A stretch of DNA of 21,063 bases from Chara braunii (GCA_003427395.1 BFEA01000591.1:547172-568234); one strand, 5' to 3'; numbered from the stretch's first letter, positions 1 through 8,720 are shown. Translations and numbers: made by a program. The notes: a model not told the origin generated them from the sequence alone.

Positions 1-19
1 TGATTGATTGATTGATTGG

Positions 20-70
<51 letters not shown>

Positions 71-132
71 GTTTATTGATTGATTAATTGATTGATTGAT
101 TGGTGGGGGAGGTCCTCCCTACCCTCCCCCCG

Positions 133-173
<41 letters not shown>
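1..173. repeat. (TTGA)n - G/C hairpin core - (CA)n composite, copy 1
   Basis: A tetranucleotide TTGA/TGAT tract with a few variants fills about 1-102. A G-run then C-run core follows (about 103-134, GGTGGGGGAGG ... CCCTCCCCCC), then an uninterrupted CA dinucleotide tract (about 134-173). The same order of parts recurs at 9997-10144, at 10181-10223 (cut by the gap) and at 10427-10500. It is therefore a compound dispersed repeat and not a chance meeting of two microsatellites. No coding potential is apparent. Confidence 0.9.
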
Positions 174-177
<4 letters not shown>

Positions 178-579
178 CTCCCTCCTATTTCTAAAATAAT
201 AATAATTATCAAGAAACAATATGTAATTTTATAATAAAAATATAAATCTTTAAAAGTAATAATAAATAATAAAAAATAGAAAAATATAAATTAATCATAA
301 ATTATAAATAAATAATAATAAAAAATAAATAATAAATAATTGTTTTTTGTTTAATATATACAAAAAAATAATATATATATAAAAAAATAAATATATAAAA
401 AATTAAAATTAAAATTTTATTAGGAAATAATTTAGATAATGTAATTATAAAAAACCATATATAACGTGCAAAGACTCCCTTCTATTACAAGAAATAATAA
501 ATCAAGTAAAAATATATAATAATGATATAAATCATTAAGAAAATAATAATAATAATTAAAATCAAAAAATAACTTTAAA

Positions 580-611
<32 letters not shown>

Positions 612-710
612 TTAAAAAATGGTTTGGATAATGAAATAGGGGATAATAAAACTTGCATAATAACCATCACTAAAATAATACATAAAAACCACATAACCCG
701 AACACCCCAC
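178..710. other. AT-rich block without genes
   Basis: This stretch is very AT-rich, dominated by AAT/ATA/TAAA simple sequence, and stands out from the mixed or GC-rich DNA around it. A short phrase is repeated near its start and middle (AGACTCCCTCCTATT near 175 and AGACTCCCTTCTATT near 472), which suggests an internal duplication of about 300 bp that has since diverged. No open reading frame of note, RNA gene or regulatory element could be supported. Confidence 0.75.
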
Positions 711-858
711 TAGCTCAATTTTTTTTCACGAAAAAAGTGTAGAAGGAGCAACACATTAAAAGAAATATAAGACACTAGCTAAGCACATGGCCTAACACCC
801 CAACCGTACCGTCGCATTGCAGATTAATTGCACTACCTTCGCTTGCATAAGTATACAA

Positions 859-1422
859 CACTCACCACTCTCGCAGCAAAAACTAACACCGACAACTCAT
901 AAATAACAAACAAAATATATACCGAATACCGGTTATGGGACTGATCTGCTTAAAACTAGTAACACCGACAACAATAACAACCATTGCACTGCACGCACAC
1001 AAAAACTTATAACAGCAAAAAAGAATGCAAAAGCCAGATGGACACGAAAACCAAAACGACACTTGCACCAAAAAAATAAACAGACCACATACACCCACAC
1101 ACCCGAATGACACTTCTGACCTCACGAAGGCCAACGACAGCACTCACCACTCTCGCAACAAAAACTAACACTGACAACTCATAAATAACAAACAAAATAT
1201 ATACCGAATACCGGTTATGGAACTGATTTGCTTAAAACTAGTAACTCCGACAACAATAACAACCAATGCACTGCACGCACACAAAAACTTATAACAGCAA
1301 AAAAGAATGCAAAAGCCAAATGGACACGAAAACCAAAACGACACTCGCACAAAAAAAATAAACAGACCATATACACCCACAAACCCAAACGACACTTCTG
1401 ACCTCACGAAGGCCAACGACAG
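859..1422. repeat. 282-bp direct tandem duplication
   Basis: Unit 1 spans 859-1140 and unit 2 spans 1141-1422. They have the same length and are nearly identical, differing by a small number of substitutions and no visible net indel. Each starts CACTCACCACTCTCGCA and ends GGCCAACGACAG. The similar low-complexity reading frames on the minus strand of both units are a by-product of the duplication and of the AC-rich composition, and show no recognisable protein domain. Confidence 0.92.
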
Positions 1423-1535
1423 ATACAACAAAACAAGTATTTCCCAACCCGTCAACAAGCACTCTCAAAAGACATAGGCAGCCCAACTCTAAAACGACAA
1501 GCACCACGACACTAGAGTATTGATGAGACAAACGG
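1350..1535. repeat. AC-rich dispersed repeat, copy A
   Basis: From AACAGACCATATACACCCAC to ACACTAGAGTATTGATGAG this stretch aligns in the same orientation with 8515-8705. Shared landmarks are AACAGACC..ATACACC, AACGACACT.CTGA, CCAACCC, AAACGACAA and ACACTAGAG...TGATGAG. The first part overlaps unit 2 of the 282-bp duplication. Similarity is moderate, so both copies are old. In both cases GGCC-rich DNA lies beside it (1597-1650 here, 8440-8510 for the other copy), so the GGCC block may be part of the same repeat family. Confidence 0.7.
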
Positions 1536-1663
1536 GACACGTTTTCTGACCAAAACACACCGCATGCAAAACAAGAACACACACGGGTATGCACGCCCGG
1601 CCGCGGCCGGGGGATCCGAATAGGCCACGGCCTAGGCCGACCAGCCGAGTACGGTACATTGAT

Positions 1664-1752
1664 TTTTTTTCCCCATTTTTTACGTGTAAATAAAAAAAAA
1701 AAATGGGCGTGTAGGGCTGGAAAAGCCCTACACGCCTATATTTTTTTTTTGG
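1664..1752. repeat. Foldback: 13-bp perfect inverted repeat flanked by A and T tracts
   Basis: The arms GGCGTGTAGGGCT (1706-1718) and AGCCCTACACGCC (1724-1736) are exact reverse complements around a 5-nt loop. An A tract lies left (about 1692-1703) and a T tract right (about 1740-1751), so the duplex could extend. Further left, CCCATTTTTT/AAAAATGGG forms another inverted pair. The same design (A tract, 13-bp stem, tiny loop, T tract) recurs at 10607-10680 with a different stem sequence. Confidence 0.85.
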
Positions 1753-1862
1753 GTGTCTGACCTTCGGCGAGGCGCAGAAAAAAAAAAAAAAGGTCCCGGT
1801 GGGCCATTTCGGTGCCACCGAGTGAGGGGCACCGTGTGGGTCCAGGCCCAGGCCACGGCAAA

Positions 1863-1925
1863 ACTGTTGCCATTTCAGATAAATGCTGCCATTTATCTGA
1901 AACGGCAACAGTTGTTGCTGTTGCC
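1863..1925. repeat. 23-bp near-perfect inverted repeat with overlapping alternative hairpin
   Basis: Positions 1863-1885 and 1890-1912 are reverse complements with a single mismatch (22 of 23) around a 4-nt loop CTGC. The right arm also ends in GGCAACAG (1904-1911), which pairs with CTGTTGCC at 1918-1925. The right arm therefore takes part in two mutually exclusive stems. No coding or tRNA signature is visible, and the function is unknown. Confidence 0.85.
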
Positions 1926-1954
1926 GTTATGCTGCCGAAATGCCTGCTCGCCAC

Positions 1955-1956
<2 letters not shown>

Positions 1957-2000
<44 letters not shown>

Positions 2001-2001
2001 T

Positions 2002-2036
<35 letters not shown>

Positions 2037-2116
2037 TCTTTTTCTTCTTCTTTTTCTTCTTCATCTTCTTCTTCTTTTTCTTCTTCTTCTTCTTCTTCTT
2101 CTTCTTCTTCTTCTTC
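1957..2116. repeat. (GA)n followed by (CTT)n microsatellites
   Basis: An almost pure GA dinucleotide tract (about 1957-2034, interrupted by AAAGAGAGTCTTG) is followed directly by a TTC/CTT trinucleotide-type tract to about 2116. The purine-rich then pyrimidine-rich halves of one strand could form triplex or slipped structures. Reading frames here encode only poly-Arg/Glu or poly-Phe and are not genes. Confidence 0.93.
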
Positions 2117-2250
2117 CTGCGCACCCTACAGCGACGCGCGCCATGTGAGCACTAGGGACAGCGGCCCCTCGCTGCCCAGCGGCCGCCTCACGCCCGTCGC
2201 CATCGCCGCGCGCGTCGTTTGCAAGCGTGCGGCCATTTTAGTGCCCGGCC

Positions 2251-2340
2251 ACGGCCGGGCACGGCCGAACACGGCCGAACGCGGCCGGGCACGGCCGATC
2301 GAGGCCGATCGAGGCCGATCACGGCCGAGTGCGGCCGGGC
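2251..2340. repeat. 10-bp GC-rich minisatellite, nine units
   Basis: Nine consecutive decamers follow the pattern ACGGCCGGGC / ACGGCCGAAC / GAGGCCGATC with no length variation. The central GGCCG is constant and the flanking bases vary. Related GGCCG-rich runs occur at 1597-1650, 8440-8510 and 9000-9150, but without a clear fixed period. The tract lies about 200 bp upstream of the transposase start. A promoter or subterminal binding-site role is conceivable but nothing in the sequence proves it. Confidence 0.88.
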
Positions 2341-2549
2341 AAGGCTGCCCGCCTCATAGGCGGGCTGCTGGGCGGTCGGCCGGGGTGCTGTTGTGCCATG
2401 GGCTTGCGCGACATGACGGGGACGCGGCAGCAGGAGCGGTAGGGACGTCAAGGTTTGGAGACATCAAGGGGACGCTTCATCGACGCTGCGGCGCGGTCAG
2501 ATGACATCCAAGATCGAGGCCACGACTTGTTGGATCCTGGTGGGGGGCG

Positions 2550-2804
2550 ATGACGGGGGGTGCAGGGAGCAGCGGTGCGGGGGGGTCTGGGGGTGGCCAA
2601 TTCAACCCGTTGTCCAAGAAGGAGATGGCGAAGTTGAGGCGAGGGAACATTGTTTGGAACTTCGTCACCGCGGGCCAGTACGTCGGGGACCAGTCCAAGA
2701 TGCACGGGGACCGAAAGTTGTGTTGCAACTTATGCGGCCACCTGTTTCAGGGGGGGTAGGCCGCGCGTCATTTCACGCAGTCGAAGTTCTGCAAGGCTAG
2801 GGGG
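2550..2804 (+). CDS. N-terminal BED-like zinc finger segment of the transposase (interrupted by TAG at 2757)
   Basis: The 69-residue open segment is Gly/Ser-rich for about 17 residues, then basic (LSKKEMAKLRRGN), then carries the motif C59-N-L-C62. After the TAG the same frame continues with RHFTQSKFC before reaching the methionine at 2805. C-x2-C followed by His and Cys fits a BED-type DNA-binding zinc finger of hAT transposases, although the H-x6-C spacing is slightly long. Because the motif runs through the stop in one frame, the TAG looks like a nonsense substitution and not a shift. The BED finger normally binds the transposon's terminal or subterminal repeats. Confidence 0.68.
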
Positions 2805-4877
2805 ATGAGAGTTCTCGCGGAACTCTGGAATGACACGGACTACACATTTGTGCCGTCCACTGCTCAACGGGTGCAGAGGTGGATGGCAGACGAGGGCATA
2901 CGGGACACGAGAGCGCCCGCGGGTGGCCAGAGACAGCGGATGGACGACGCAGAGAGGGACGACATTCAGGACGCCCTCGATGAGGAGGAGGGCTGCGAGG
3001 GTGGGGCCAGGGAGGGGGGGGTGGCAGACGAGACAAACGAGGCAGTCAGAGAGTCTGATCTGCCAGGGGAGGAGGTGGCGATGACATCGAGAGGCGTTGG
3101 TCGAGCGGGTCCCGCTGCTAGGGCGCCGCGACCTGAGTTGGATCGCGCGAGGAGGGAGAAGAGGGCAGTGGGGCAGGCTGTCGTGGAGGTGCCAGACACG
3201 GGCAGGGAGAAGAGGGCTCGGCAGACCACGATTGACGAGATGTACGCCAGGGAGAAGTTGGCCGAGTTCACAGACGCGTGGCTTCAGTGGATCTACGTGA
3301 AGAAGTTGCCATTCAATGCCTTCCGTGGTCCGGAGTTCCAGAGGGTGCGGCAGGCAGCAGAGAGAGTGCCTCGCTCTATCCAGTTCCGGTTTCCCTCCTA
3401 CAGGGTTACAGCGGGCGCCGGTATCCCTTCGCAGAGGGCAAAGGTGGCGACGATGGTGAGCGAGGTGCGCGCCACTTTCCGGCACAGCGGTGCCACTATC
3501 CTTTCCGACGGGAGGAAGTCGCGCAGCGGCAAGCCGTTTGTGAACTTCCTCGTCGGGGGCGCCAATGGCGCCCTGCTGTACGCCACCGTCGCACGTGACG
3601 GGTCGGTCCGAGACACAGCGGACATCGTGTACCGTAGGTGGCGGACTATCATCTTGTCCTTTCGTGTAAAGGACGTGATCGGCTTCTGCACAGACTCCGC
3701 CCGTAACTATACTGCGGCAGCGCGCAGGTTCGCCGCAGACCCCGAGCCTGACATTAGGAGGATCACTTGGCTCCCCTGCTCCACCCATGTCTGCAACTTG
3801 ATGTTGTCAGATATCGGGACGCGAGTGGTGTGGGTCAAGGAGACCATCATCNGCGCTCNAGCGCTTGTNCGATTTATTAAATCGCACGNCGCTGCTCACA
3901 CCCTNTTTAGGAANGTGAGCCCTCGCGTGCAGCTCGTCGAGCCCGTTGAGACACGGTTTGCATCGGTNTTCCTGATGCTGANGTGTCTCAAAGGNCGANG
4001 ANACGCNTTGGAGAGCATNTTGCANGGGGATGCTTGGGCACGCATCCNGTGGGATCGCGCCCACGTATCTCANGCGCAGTGGGTGCNGCAGCAGATCCGG
4101 GACGGGGAGTTTTGGCAGCGTGTCCAGTACGCCATCCTAGTCATGTCGCCCGTCCACCAGCTGNTGCNCAGGATGGATAGAGGTGGGATGATGATGTCCG
4201 TNGTTTANGAGTGGAGTCAGCATCTGCTGCACTTGATGAGGAGGGTGGACGTGTCGGAGGACATGATCGAGTTGTGCGTGCGTGAGGTTGCCATCCGCAA
4301 CCTCCACATGCCAGAGCCCGCACATGCCACGGCCCACCTCCTCAACCCTNGTNGACGGTCCCTCACGTATTACCATTCGCTGCAGACGACNGCNNNCGAN
4401 NGTNGTGTGGTCGAGGAGTGCNACNNATTTCTCCTGGCGCAGACCGGCGGCGATCCGGTNGGCTTATTGTACAGGAGCGTGAGGGACCAGATGAGGGCGT
4501 TCCACTCNAGGCGAGGGGATTGGGGAGATCGTGACCTCTNCGATGCCGAGGCGGCCGATTGCAGGGGGGACAGCGAGACCGAGCGATGTGCAGCGTGGTG
4601 GTTTGAGCATGGACGTGCCCACCNGGAGTTGCGCACCATCGCCATCCGTGTCATGCACTTNTGGANNTCTGCCTCTCCAGCGGAGAGGAACTGGGCGGAG
4701 CACGAGCGCGTCAGCACGGCGAGGCGCTGCAAGCTTGGGTTCGCCAAGCTTGCACAGCTGGTTGAGATTGCCACCAATCTCAAACTGGCCTCGTGCGCAC
4801 GGCAGGGTGGTGGCTACGTGTTGCCATGGGTTATGGGGACCAGTCGGGGGGGGGACGGCGGCAGAGGAGGAGGATGA
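2805..4877 (+). CDS. hAT transposase core: DUF659-like domain and hATC dimerisation region
   Basis: This is a 690-codon open frame. The first 150 residues are charged and probably disordered. Residues about 200-335 resemble DUF659: TILSDGRKS with Asp about 235, then GFCTDSARNY with Asp about 297, then the C-x2-H motif (Cys about 325, His about 328) in LPCSTHVCNLMLSDIG. Near the end ASPAERNWAEHERV (Glu about 627) followed by RRCKLGFAKLAQLVEIATNLKL is the hallmark of the hAT C-terminal dimerisation region. By family knowledge the two Asp and this Glu are the likely DDE catalytic triad. About forty isolated Ns (3852-4677) leave many residues unknown, and one codon at 4207-4209 could be affected. 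The last 10 or so codons before the stop at 4875 are probably out of frame after the G9 run at 4846-4854. Confidence 0.85.
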   Translation: MRVLAELWNDTDYTFVPSTAQRVQRWMADEGIRDTRAPAGGQRQRMDDAERDDIQDALDEEEGCEGGAREGGVADETNEAVRESDLPGEEVAMTSRGVGRAGPAARAPRPELDRARREKRAVGQAVVEVPDTGREKRARQTTIDEMYAREKLAEFTDAWLQWIYVKKLPFNAFRGPEFQRVRQAAERVPRSIQFRFPSYRVTAGAGIPSQRAKVATMVSEVRATFRHSGATILSDGRKSRSGKPFVNFLVGGANGALLYATVARDGSVRDTADIVYRRWRTIILSFRVKDVIGFCTDSARNYTAAARRFAADPEPDIRRITWLPCSTHVCNLMLSDIGTRVVWVKETIIXAXALXRFIKSHXAAHTXFRXVSPRVQLVEPVETRFASXFLMLXCLKXRXXXLESXLXGDAWARIXWDRAHVSXAQWVXQQIRDGEFWQRVQYAILVMSPVHQLXXRMDRGGMMMSXVXEWSQHLLHLMRRVDVSEDMIELCVREVAIRNLHMPEPAHATAHLLNPXXRSLTYYHSLQTXXXXXXVVEECXXFLLAQTGGDPXGLLYRSVRDQMRAFHXRRGDWGDRDLXDAEAADCRGDSETERCAAWWFEHGRAHXELRTIAIRVMHXWXSASPAERNWAEHERVSTARRCKLGFAKLAQLVEIATNLKLASCARQGGGYVLPWVMGTSRGGDGGRGGG

Positions 4878-7230
4878 GGAGGGAGATGTGGAGCCCGAGG
4901 TGTGGGGAGCGCGACCTGATGGCAGTGTTCTCGAGCAGAAGATCCAGCGGTAGATTGTCGCTTTCCGTGACAGCCGACCGTCCAGAGCCCGTTCGGTTCG
5001 GGACGTGTTCGGCAGCAGAGCGACGGAGCTGCGACCGTGGCTGGAGGGTGGGGATGATGTGGACGCTGCTGCGGCAGACGACGACATCGACGACGACTGG
5101 ACTGACGATGATGACACGCCGCTGAGTCGCGACCCGACGGCTGAGAGAGTGTACTTCACTTATGGTGGGGGTCGTGACGGCATGGATTCATTCACATCAG
5201 TTATCACTGGTGATGTGCCGTCGACCTCGCAGGCGAGTGGCAGCAGCAGAGCCGGCGGTGGTGGTGGAGGATGTTTGCATTCGGAGGTTCGCGTGAACGA
5301 CTCGGGGGAGCAGCAGCCACGGGGAGGTCTTCGGCATACAGGCAGGCGTTGGGAGGTTAGGAGCGACAGCGAGGCCGAGGGGGAGGCCAAGCATGAGGAG
5401 GTGCCCGATCGTCGCTTCTCTCCCTCCCATCATCCGATCTTTGCACAGCCCGAGGCACTTAGGCATTCGGAGAGGTTGGTGTCGGCAGCAGGCAGAGACC
5501 GGACACATGACGGCGAGATTCGTGGGGGGGAGAGGACTCCTTCCGACGCCGGTATCCGCCCCCGCTCGCCGTCGGTGCTCCGCAGACAGGACTTCGACAT
5601 CGTAGGGCTTGGCGGGAGCTTGGGAGATTTCAGTGTCGAGGGACGTCGACGTGCCTCACCGGAGGAGGTGCGCACAGACGCGGACGTTGAGCGGGGCCCT
5701 ATTGAGACTGAGGAGGAGAAGGATGCCCGTTTGGACCAAGAGGAGGAGGAGCGGCTGAGGAGTTTGCCACAATGGGAGGGTCGGTTCGCGTTTCTCGACG
5801 AGCAGAGTCGGCAGAGGGACTTGGAGACAGGAGGGGGGGGGAGCCGTGACGTCGACGACTTGGGTGTCCCTGAGGAGGCGGTTCAGGGGGAGTTCGATTA
5901 TGAGGGGCAGGATGCCGCCGCGGGAAGTGGGTCAGATGGTGGACGACGCGGCGACGAGGAGACCGCGGGTGTCCCTGAGGGGCAGGATGTTGTCATGGGC
6001 GGTGGGTCCCCTAGTGTCCCTGAGGGGCAGGATGTTGTCATGGGCCGTGGTGACAGCGAGACCGCGGGTGATGAGGGACAGGGTGCCGCAGTGTGCGGCA
6101 GAGGAGAGGGTGGACCCGGTGGAGATGGGGATACCGCGGGTGTCGGTGGAGACGATGGACCGCACGGCGACGATGACGACGACCACGGTCCCGAGGACGA
6201 TCCGTATAGGCTCGCCTTGGTGTTGAGGGACCCCACAGTGCCTCCCTTGTGCCCTGACGACACAGCGCACACTTTCTTCGGTGTCGACGCTTTGGCGCAT
6301 GCATTGACGGATGACCCTTTCGCACACGTGAGCCGCAAGAGCGGCAAGCAGCGGGCCCCTGGGAGGGTATATTCACCGCCGCCGTTCACAGTGCAGAGCC
6401 CTCACTGGTCGCGTTCGTCGCTCAGCGGCGTTAGAGGGAGGGAGTCCGATGCGGGTGAGGTGCGGTCCGGCAGACCCAGCGACGGCGGCAGAGATAGTGC
6501 AGGATCGATGCCTCCACCGCCCGCACGGACTCCAGAGGTCAGGGTCGACACCGGGGACCGGACGGTGGCACCCGAAGTTGCGCACAGTGGCGGTTCCCCG
6601 CCACCAGTCCGAGGAGGTGTGGGTGGCGGATGGTCAACTGTTCGTCGGGTCGAGGACCGGTTGTGGGCGGATTACGACGCCGGGAGGGGCGTCTTCACGG
6701 GACGTACGCCTGTTCAGACGCAGGCTGCGGAGGGTGGGTCCGTACGTCCGAGCCTACAGATGGCAGGCCGCATGCTTGGTTTGTCACGAGCGGAGACAAG
6801 GAGATCATTGGTCCTCGAGGCCCCAGGGACATCCACGGACAGGCTGCGGGAAGAGCAGTTCACATCGGGCGATGAGGGGTCGTTGATGCGTCCCGGGACG
6901 AGACGACAGCATGGCCTCTCGGAGGTTGAGGCTCGACTCGCTGCAGGGGTCGCCGTTGGGCAGGCAGCATTGGACGCGATTCAGAGGGAGAGAGAGAGGG
7001 GGATTGCTGCACAGGCGGAGGAGGACGAGGACGCAGACACTGAGTCAGAGCCGATCGAGACTGTGGCCCGCAGACACAGGGCACACGTGGCCGCGGCGGC
7101 CGCTGCAGCACATGCGGCATACGTCAGCGGGGCACGGGGCACAGGTGCCGGAGGGAGAGGAGGGCGCCGGGGAGGACCGCATGGCCGTCCGTCCTCCGGG
7201 AGAGGCCGCGCGCGCTCTGGTGGGAGATGA
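4847..7230 (+). CDS. Acidic, low-complexity C-terminal extension of the transposase (TAG at 4951-4953)
   Basis: After the frame change the reading frame gives TAAEEEDEEGDVEPEVWGAR, hits TAG at 4951, and then stays open for about 759 codons. The part just after the TAG has no in-frame ATG until about 5181, so it reads as a continuation and not as a separate gene. Visible features: an Asp-rich run (DDDIDDDWTDDDD, near 5080-5120), a Glu-rich stretch (near 5715-5760), a tandem peptide repeat containing PEGQDVVMG twice (near 5970-6050), another acidic run (DDDDDHGPEDDP, near 6165-6200), an Ala-rich helix-prone stretch (near 7085-7120) and a basic Gly/Arg-rich tail that could act as a nuclear-localisation or nucleic-acid-binding tail. 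No known domain was recognised. High GC makes long stop-free frames easier, so openness alone is weak evidence of selection. Confidence 0.62.
5972..6045 (+). repeat. In-frame tandem repeat within the transposase extension
   Basis: Two nearly identical 28-bp blocks (about 5972-5999 and 6018-6045) encode PEGQDVVMG twice. More diverged copies of the surrounding theme (ETAG, EGQ, GRG) continue to about 6140. The repeat unit keeps the reading frame, which fits growth of the disordered extension by replication slippage or unequal exchange. Confidence 0.8.
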
Positions 7231-7560
7231 CGACGTCCGTGGTGTTTTTTTTTTTTTTTTTTCATTAGTTTTTTTTTTGTTTTTCGCGTGGCTGTACAGC
7301 ATGGACGCTCTGTCGGCAGGGTTGTTGCATATTTATGTCGATGTTGTTCCATGGAGACGACGACAGACTCGACAGTATGTGGACATTAGGGTTTTCTTTT
7401 GTTTTTTTGCTACTCGGTTGTACAGTACAGACGACGCCCATCAACGGGTCCAGTTTTTTTTGGCTACTCTGTTGTGTAGCAGAGACGATGGGTCCAGTTT
7501 TTTTTTGCTACTCGGTTGTACAGTAGAGACTACGGGTCCAGTTTTTGGCTTCAGCCTTGT
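7231..7560 (+). repeat. T-rich 3' region with about three 44-54-bp direct repeats
   Basis: Directly after the transposase stop are T runs (7243-7262 and 7268-7277). A unit of the form GCTACTCGGTTGTACAGTA...GGGTCCAGTTTTTT then occurs at about 7409, 7463 and 7507. Spacing is 54 then 44 bp, with the differences in the middle of the unit. A related GTGGCTGTACAG phrase lies at about 7287. These may be 3' untranslated or subterminal repeats of the hAT element. No polyadenylation signal can be assigned with confidence. Confidence 0.75.
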
Positions 7561-8060
7561 ACATACGCATTTCCATTGAAATGCTTTGTCATATATTTGC
7601 TCTTGTTCTTGTTCCTCCGCCAACATTGGTCTTGCATCTGAGTCGCTGTTGTTTGGTGATTGTTTTCTGCTCTGTTGTCGTGATTGTTGCAAATTATGTG
7701 CTTCTCCGATGCCACGCACCTGCATGTCATGGATGCCTCCATCGTGAATGTGCTGTTAATTTCAGATGCGACATACGGATGATGTGCTAATGAATGTGTT
7801 CTTACATAAATAATGTGCTAATGAATGTCCATCAGTCTCACGAGTGAACACACACTACGACACACTTGCCTGTTATCATTGTTTGAAACTTGTGGTTTGC
7901 CGCACTGTGATTGATTTTCAATGTGTTTTGACATTGGTATGCCAAACAGGGTCTGACTTATGATTGCCATGAATGTGTTGTTTTAAAATATGCCACGAAC
8001 TGTCATCGCCCTCATGAATGAAACCAACGCCTACCTTTCAATGCGTGAGGGCCTGATCCG
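7561..8060. other. Gene-free interval
   Basis: This is mixed-composition DNA without a convincing reading frame. A short phrase ATGTGCTAATGAATGT occurs twice (about 7786 and 7812), and GAATGTGTT recurs nearby, indicating weak internal repetition. It may be the 3' flank or subterminal part of the transposon, but no inverted repeat matching the region upstream of 2550 was identified. Confidence 0.55.
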
Positions 8061-8440
8061 CCTGGGGTCTGCCATTTGCAGCCCCGTCTAGCTTTGACCC
8101 GGCCTGGCCGCACGGCCCGCCCCAACCAGGCCCTCATCCAACCCACGTTGGGCTGCCCCCGCACTGCCCGCAGGGGTCAAATATTTTTTTTTATATTTTT
8201 CCACTGTTCCAGACCCTCCTTTCTGCAACCCCGCATTGACGAACCTGAACACGGGGGACGCTGGATTTTTCGCAGCCCATCCTTCCATGGTCTTGTGCAG
8301 GAACCCCCCGTTTTTTTTTTTTTTTACGGCCTGTCACTTTGAGGGGGTGCCCCCCCACCCCCCCACCACAAACCCGCTCCCCGCTTCGAAAACCGCCCTC
8401 CAGATCGGCCGCCAACGAGGCCGAAAAAACTCAGTCAGGC
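8061..8440. other. GC-rich gene-free interval with T tracts
   Basis: C-rich and G-rich simple sequence is interrupted by T tracts (about 8183-8201 and 8311-8325). A CCCCCCACCCCCCCACC run lies at about 8351. No gene, tRNA or recognisable element could be supported. Confidence 0.5.
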
Positions 8441-8512
8441 CGGCCGCGACCGGGGGGGTCCCGGCCTAGGCCGGCGGCCGCGGCCTTGGCCAAAACCGGC
8501 CGCGGCCAGCGT
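8440..8512. repeat. GGCCG-rich palindromic cluster beside AC-rich repeat copy B
   Basis: The cluster contains overlapping self-complementary words such as GGCCGCGGCC, CCTAGG and CCGGCCGCGGCC. The equivalent at 1597-1650 includes CCGGCCGCGGCCGG and GGCCTAGGCC and likewise sits beside the AC-rich repeat, although on the other side of it. This suggests a shared repeat family with rearranged order. Confidence 0.65.
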
Positions 8513-8720
8513 GCGACACAAACAGACCGCATACACCAACATACCGAAACGACACTACTGAAACCATACAGGACAATGACAGAAGCAAAACACCAAACAT
8601 ATGCCATCCCACCAAACAAGCACGAACACACGCCATAGCCAACCCAATTCCAAAACGACAAAGCCAGCGCACATGCTCCACAACACTAGAGGCCTGATGA
8701 GGTAAACAACGCACGAACGC
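8513..8720. repeat. AC-rich dispersed repeat, copy B
   Basis: This stretch aligns with 1350-1535 in the same orientation. It opens AACAGACCGCATACACCAAC, carries AAACGACACTACTGA and CCAACCCAATTC, and ends ACACTAGAGGCCTGATGAGG. No coding signature was found on either strand. Reading frames on the minus strand are low-complexity Val/Cys/Phe-rich and follow from the composition. Confidence 0.7.

Larger units (their letters stand above)
2550..7230 (+). pseudogene. hAT-superfamily (BED/DUF659-type) transposase with long acidic C-terminal extension, disrupted
   Basis: Three same-strand reading-frame segments read as parts of one protein of roughly 1,560 codons. The BED-like zinc finger starts at ATG 2550. 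The DUF659/RNase H-like core and hATC dimerisation end follow in the same frame (2760-4877). A low-complexity extension continues in the next frame to the stop ending at 7230. Disruptions are TAG at 2757-2759 inside the zinc finger, a frame change near the G9 run at 4846-4854, and TAG at 4951-4953. hAT transposases excise and reinsert DNA with terminal inverted repeats, making 8-bp target duplications. The start at 2550 is chosen because it is the first ATG after an in-frame TGA at 2502-2504. No terminal inverted repeats or target duplications of this element were recognised. Introns are an alternative reading of the breaks, though each break is very short. Confidence 0.82.

Noticed and set aside
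883-1594. Paired minus-strand frames with similar proteins
   Set aside because: The similarity comes from the 282-bp DNA duplication. The translations are low-complexity Val/Cys/Phe with no domain.
2730-3788. 352-codon open frame on the minus strand
   Set aside because: It lies antisense to the transposase core, in GC-rich DNA where stops are rare. It has no recognisable domain, while the plus strand carries clear hAT motifs.
4464-5159. 231-codon minus-strand frame rich in Ser
   Set aside because: It is a shadow of the transposase and its acidic extension; Ser/Pro-rich translation is what antisense of that composition gives.
2550-7230. Attempt to define the ends of the hAT element carrying the transposase
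   Set aside because: No pair of inverted ends with an 8-bp duplication could be found by eye around 2.0-2.5 kb and 7.2-8.1 kb. The CTARGTA ends of the MITE were not seen there either.
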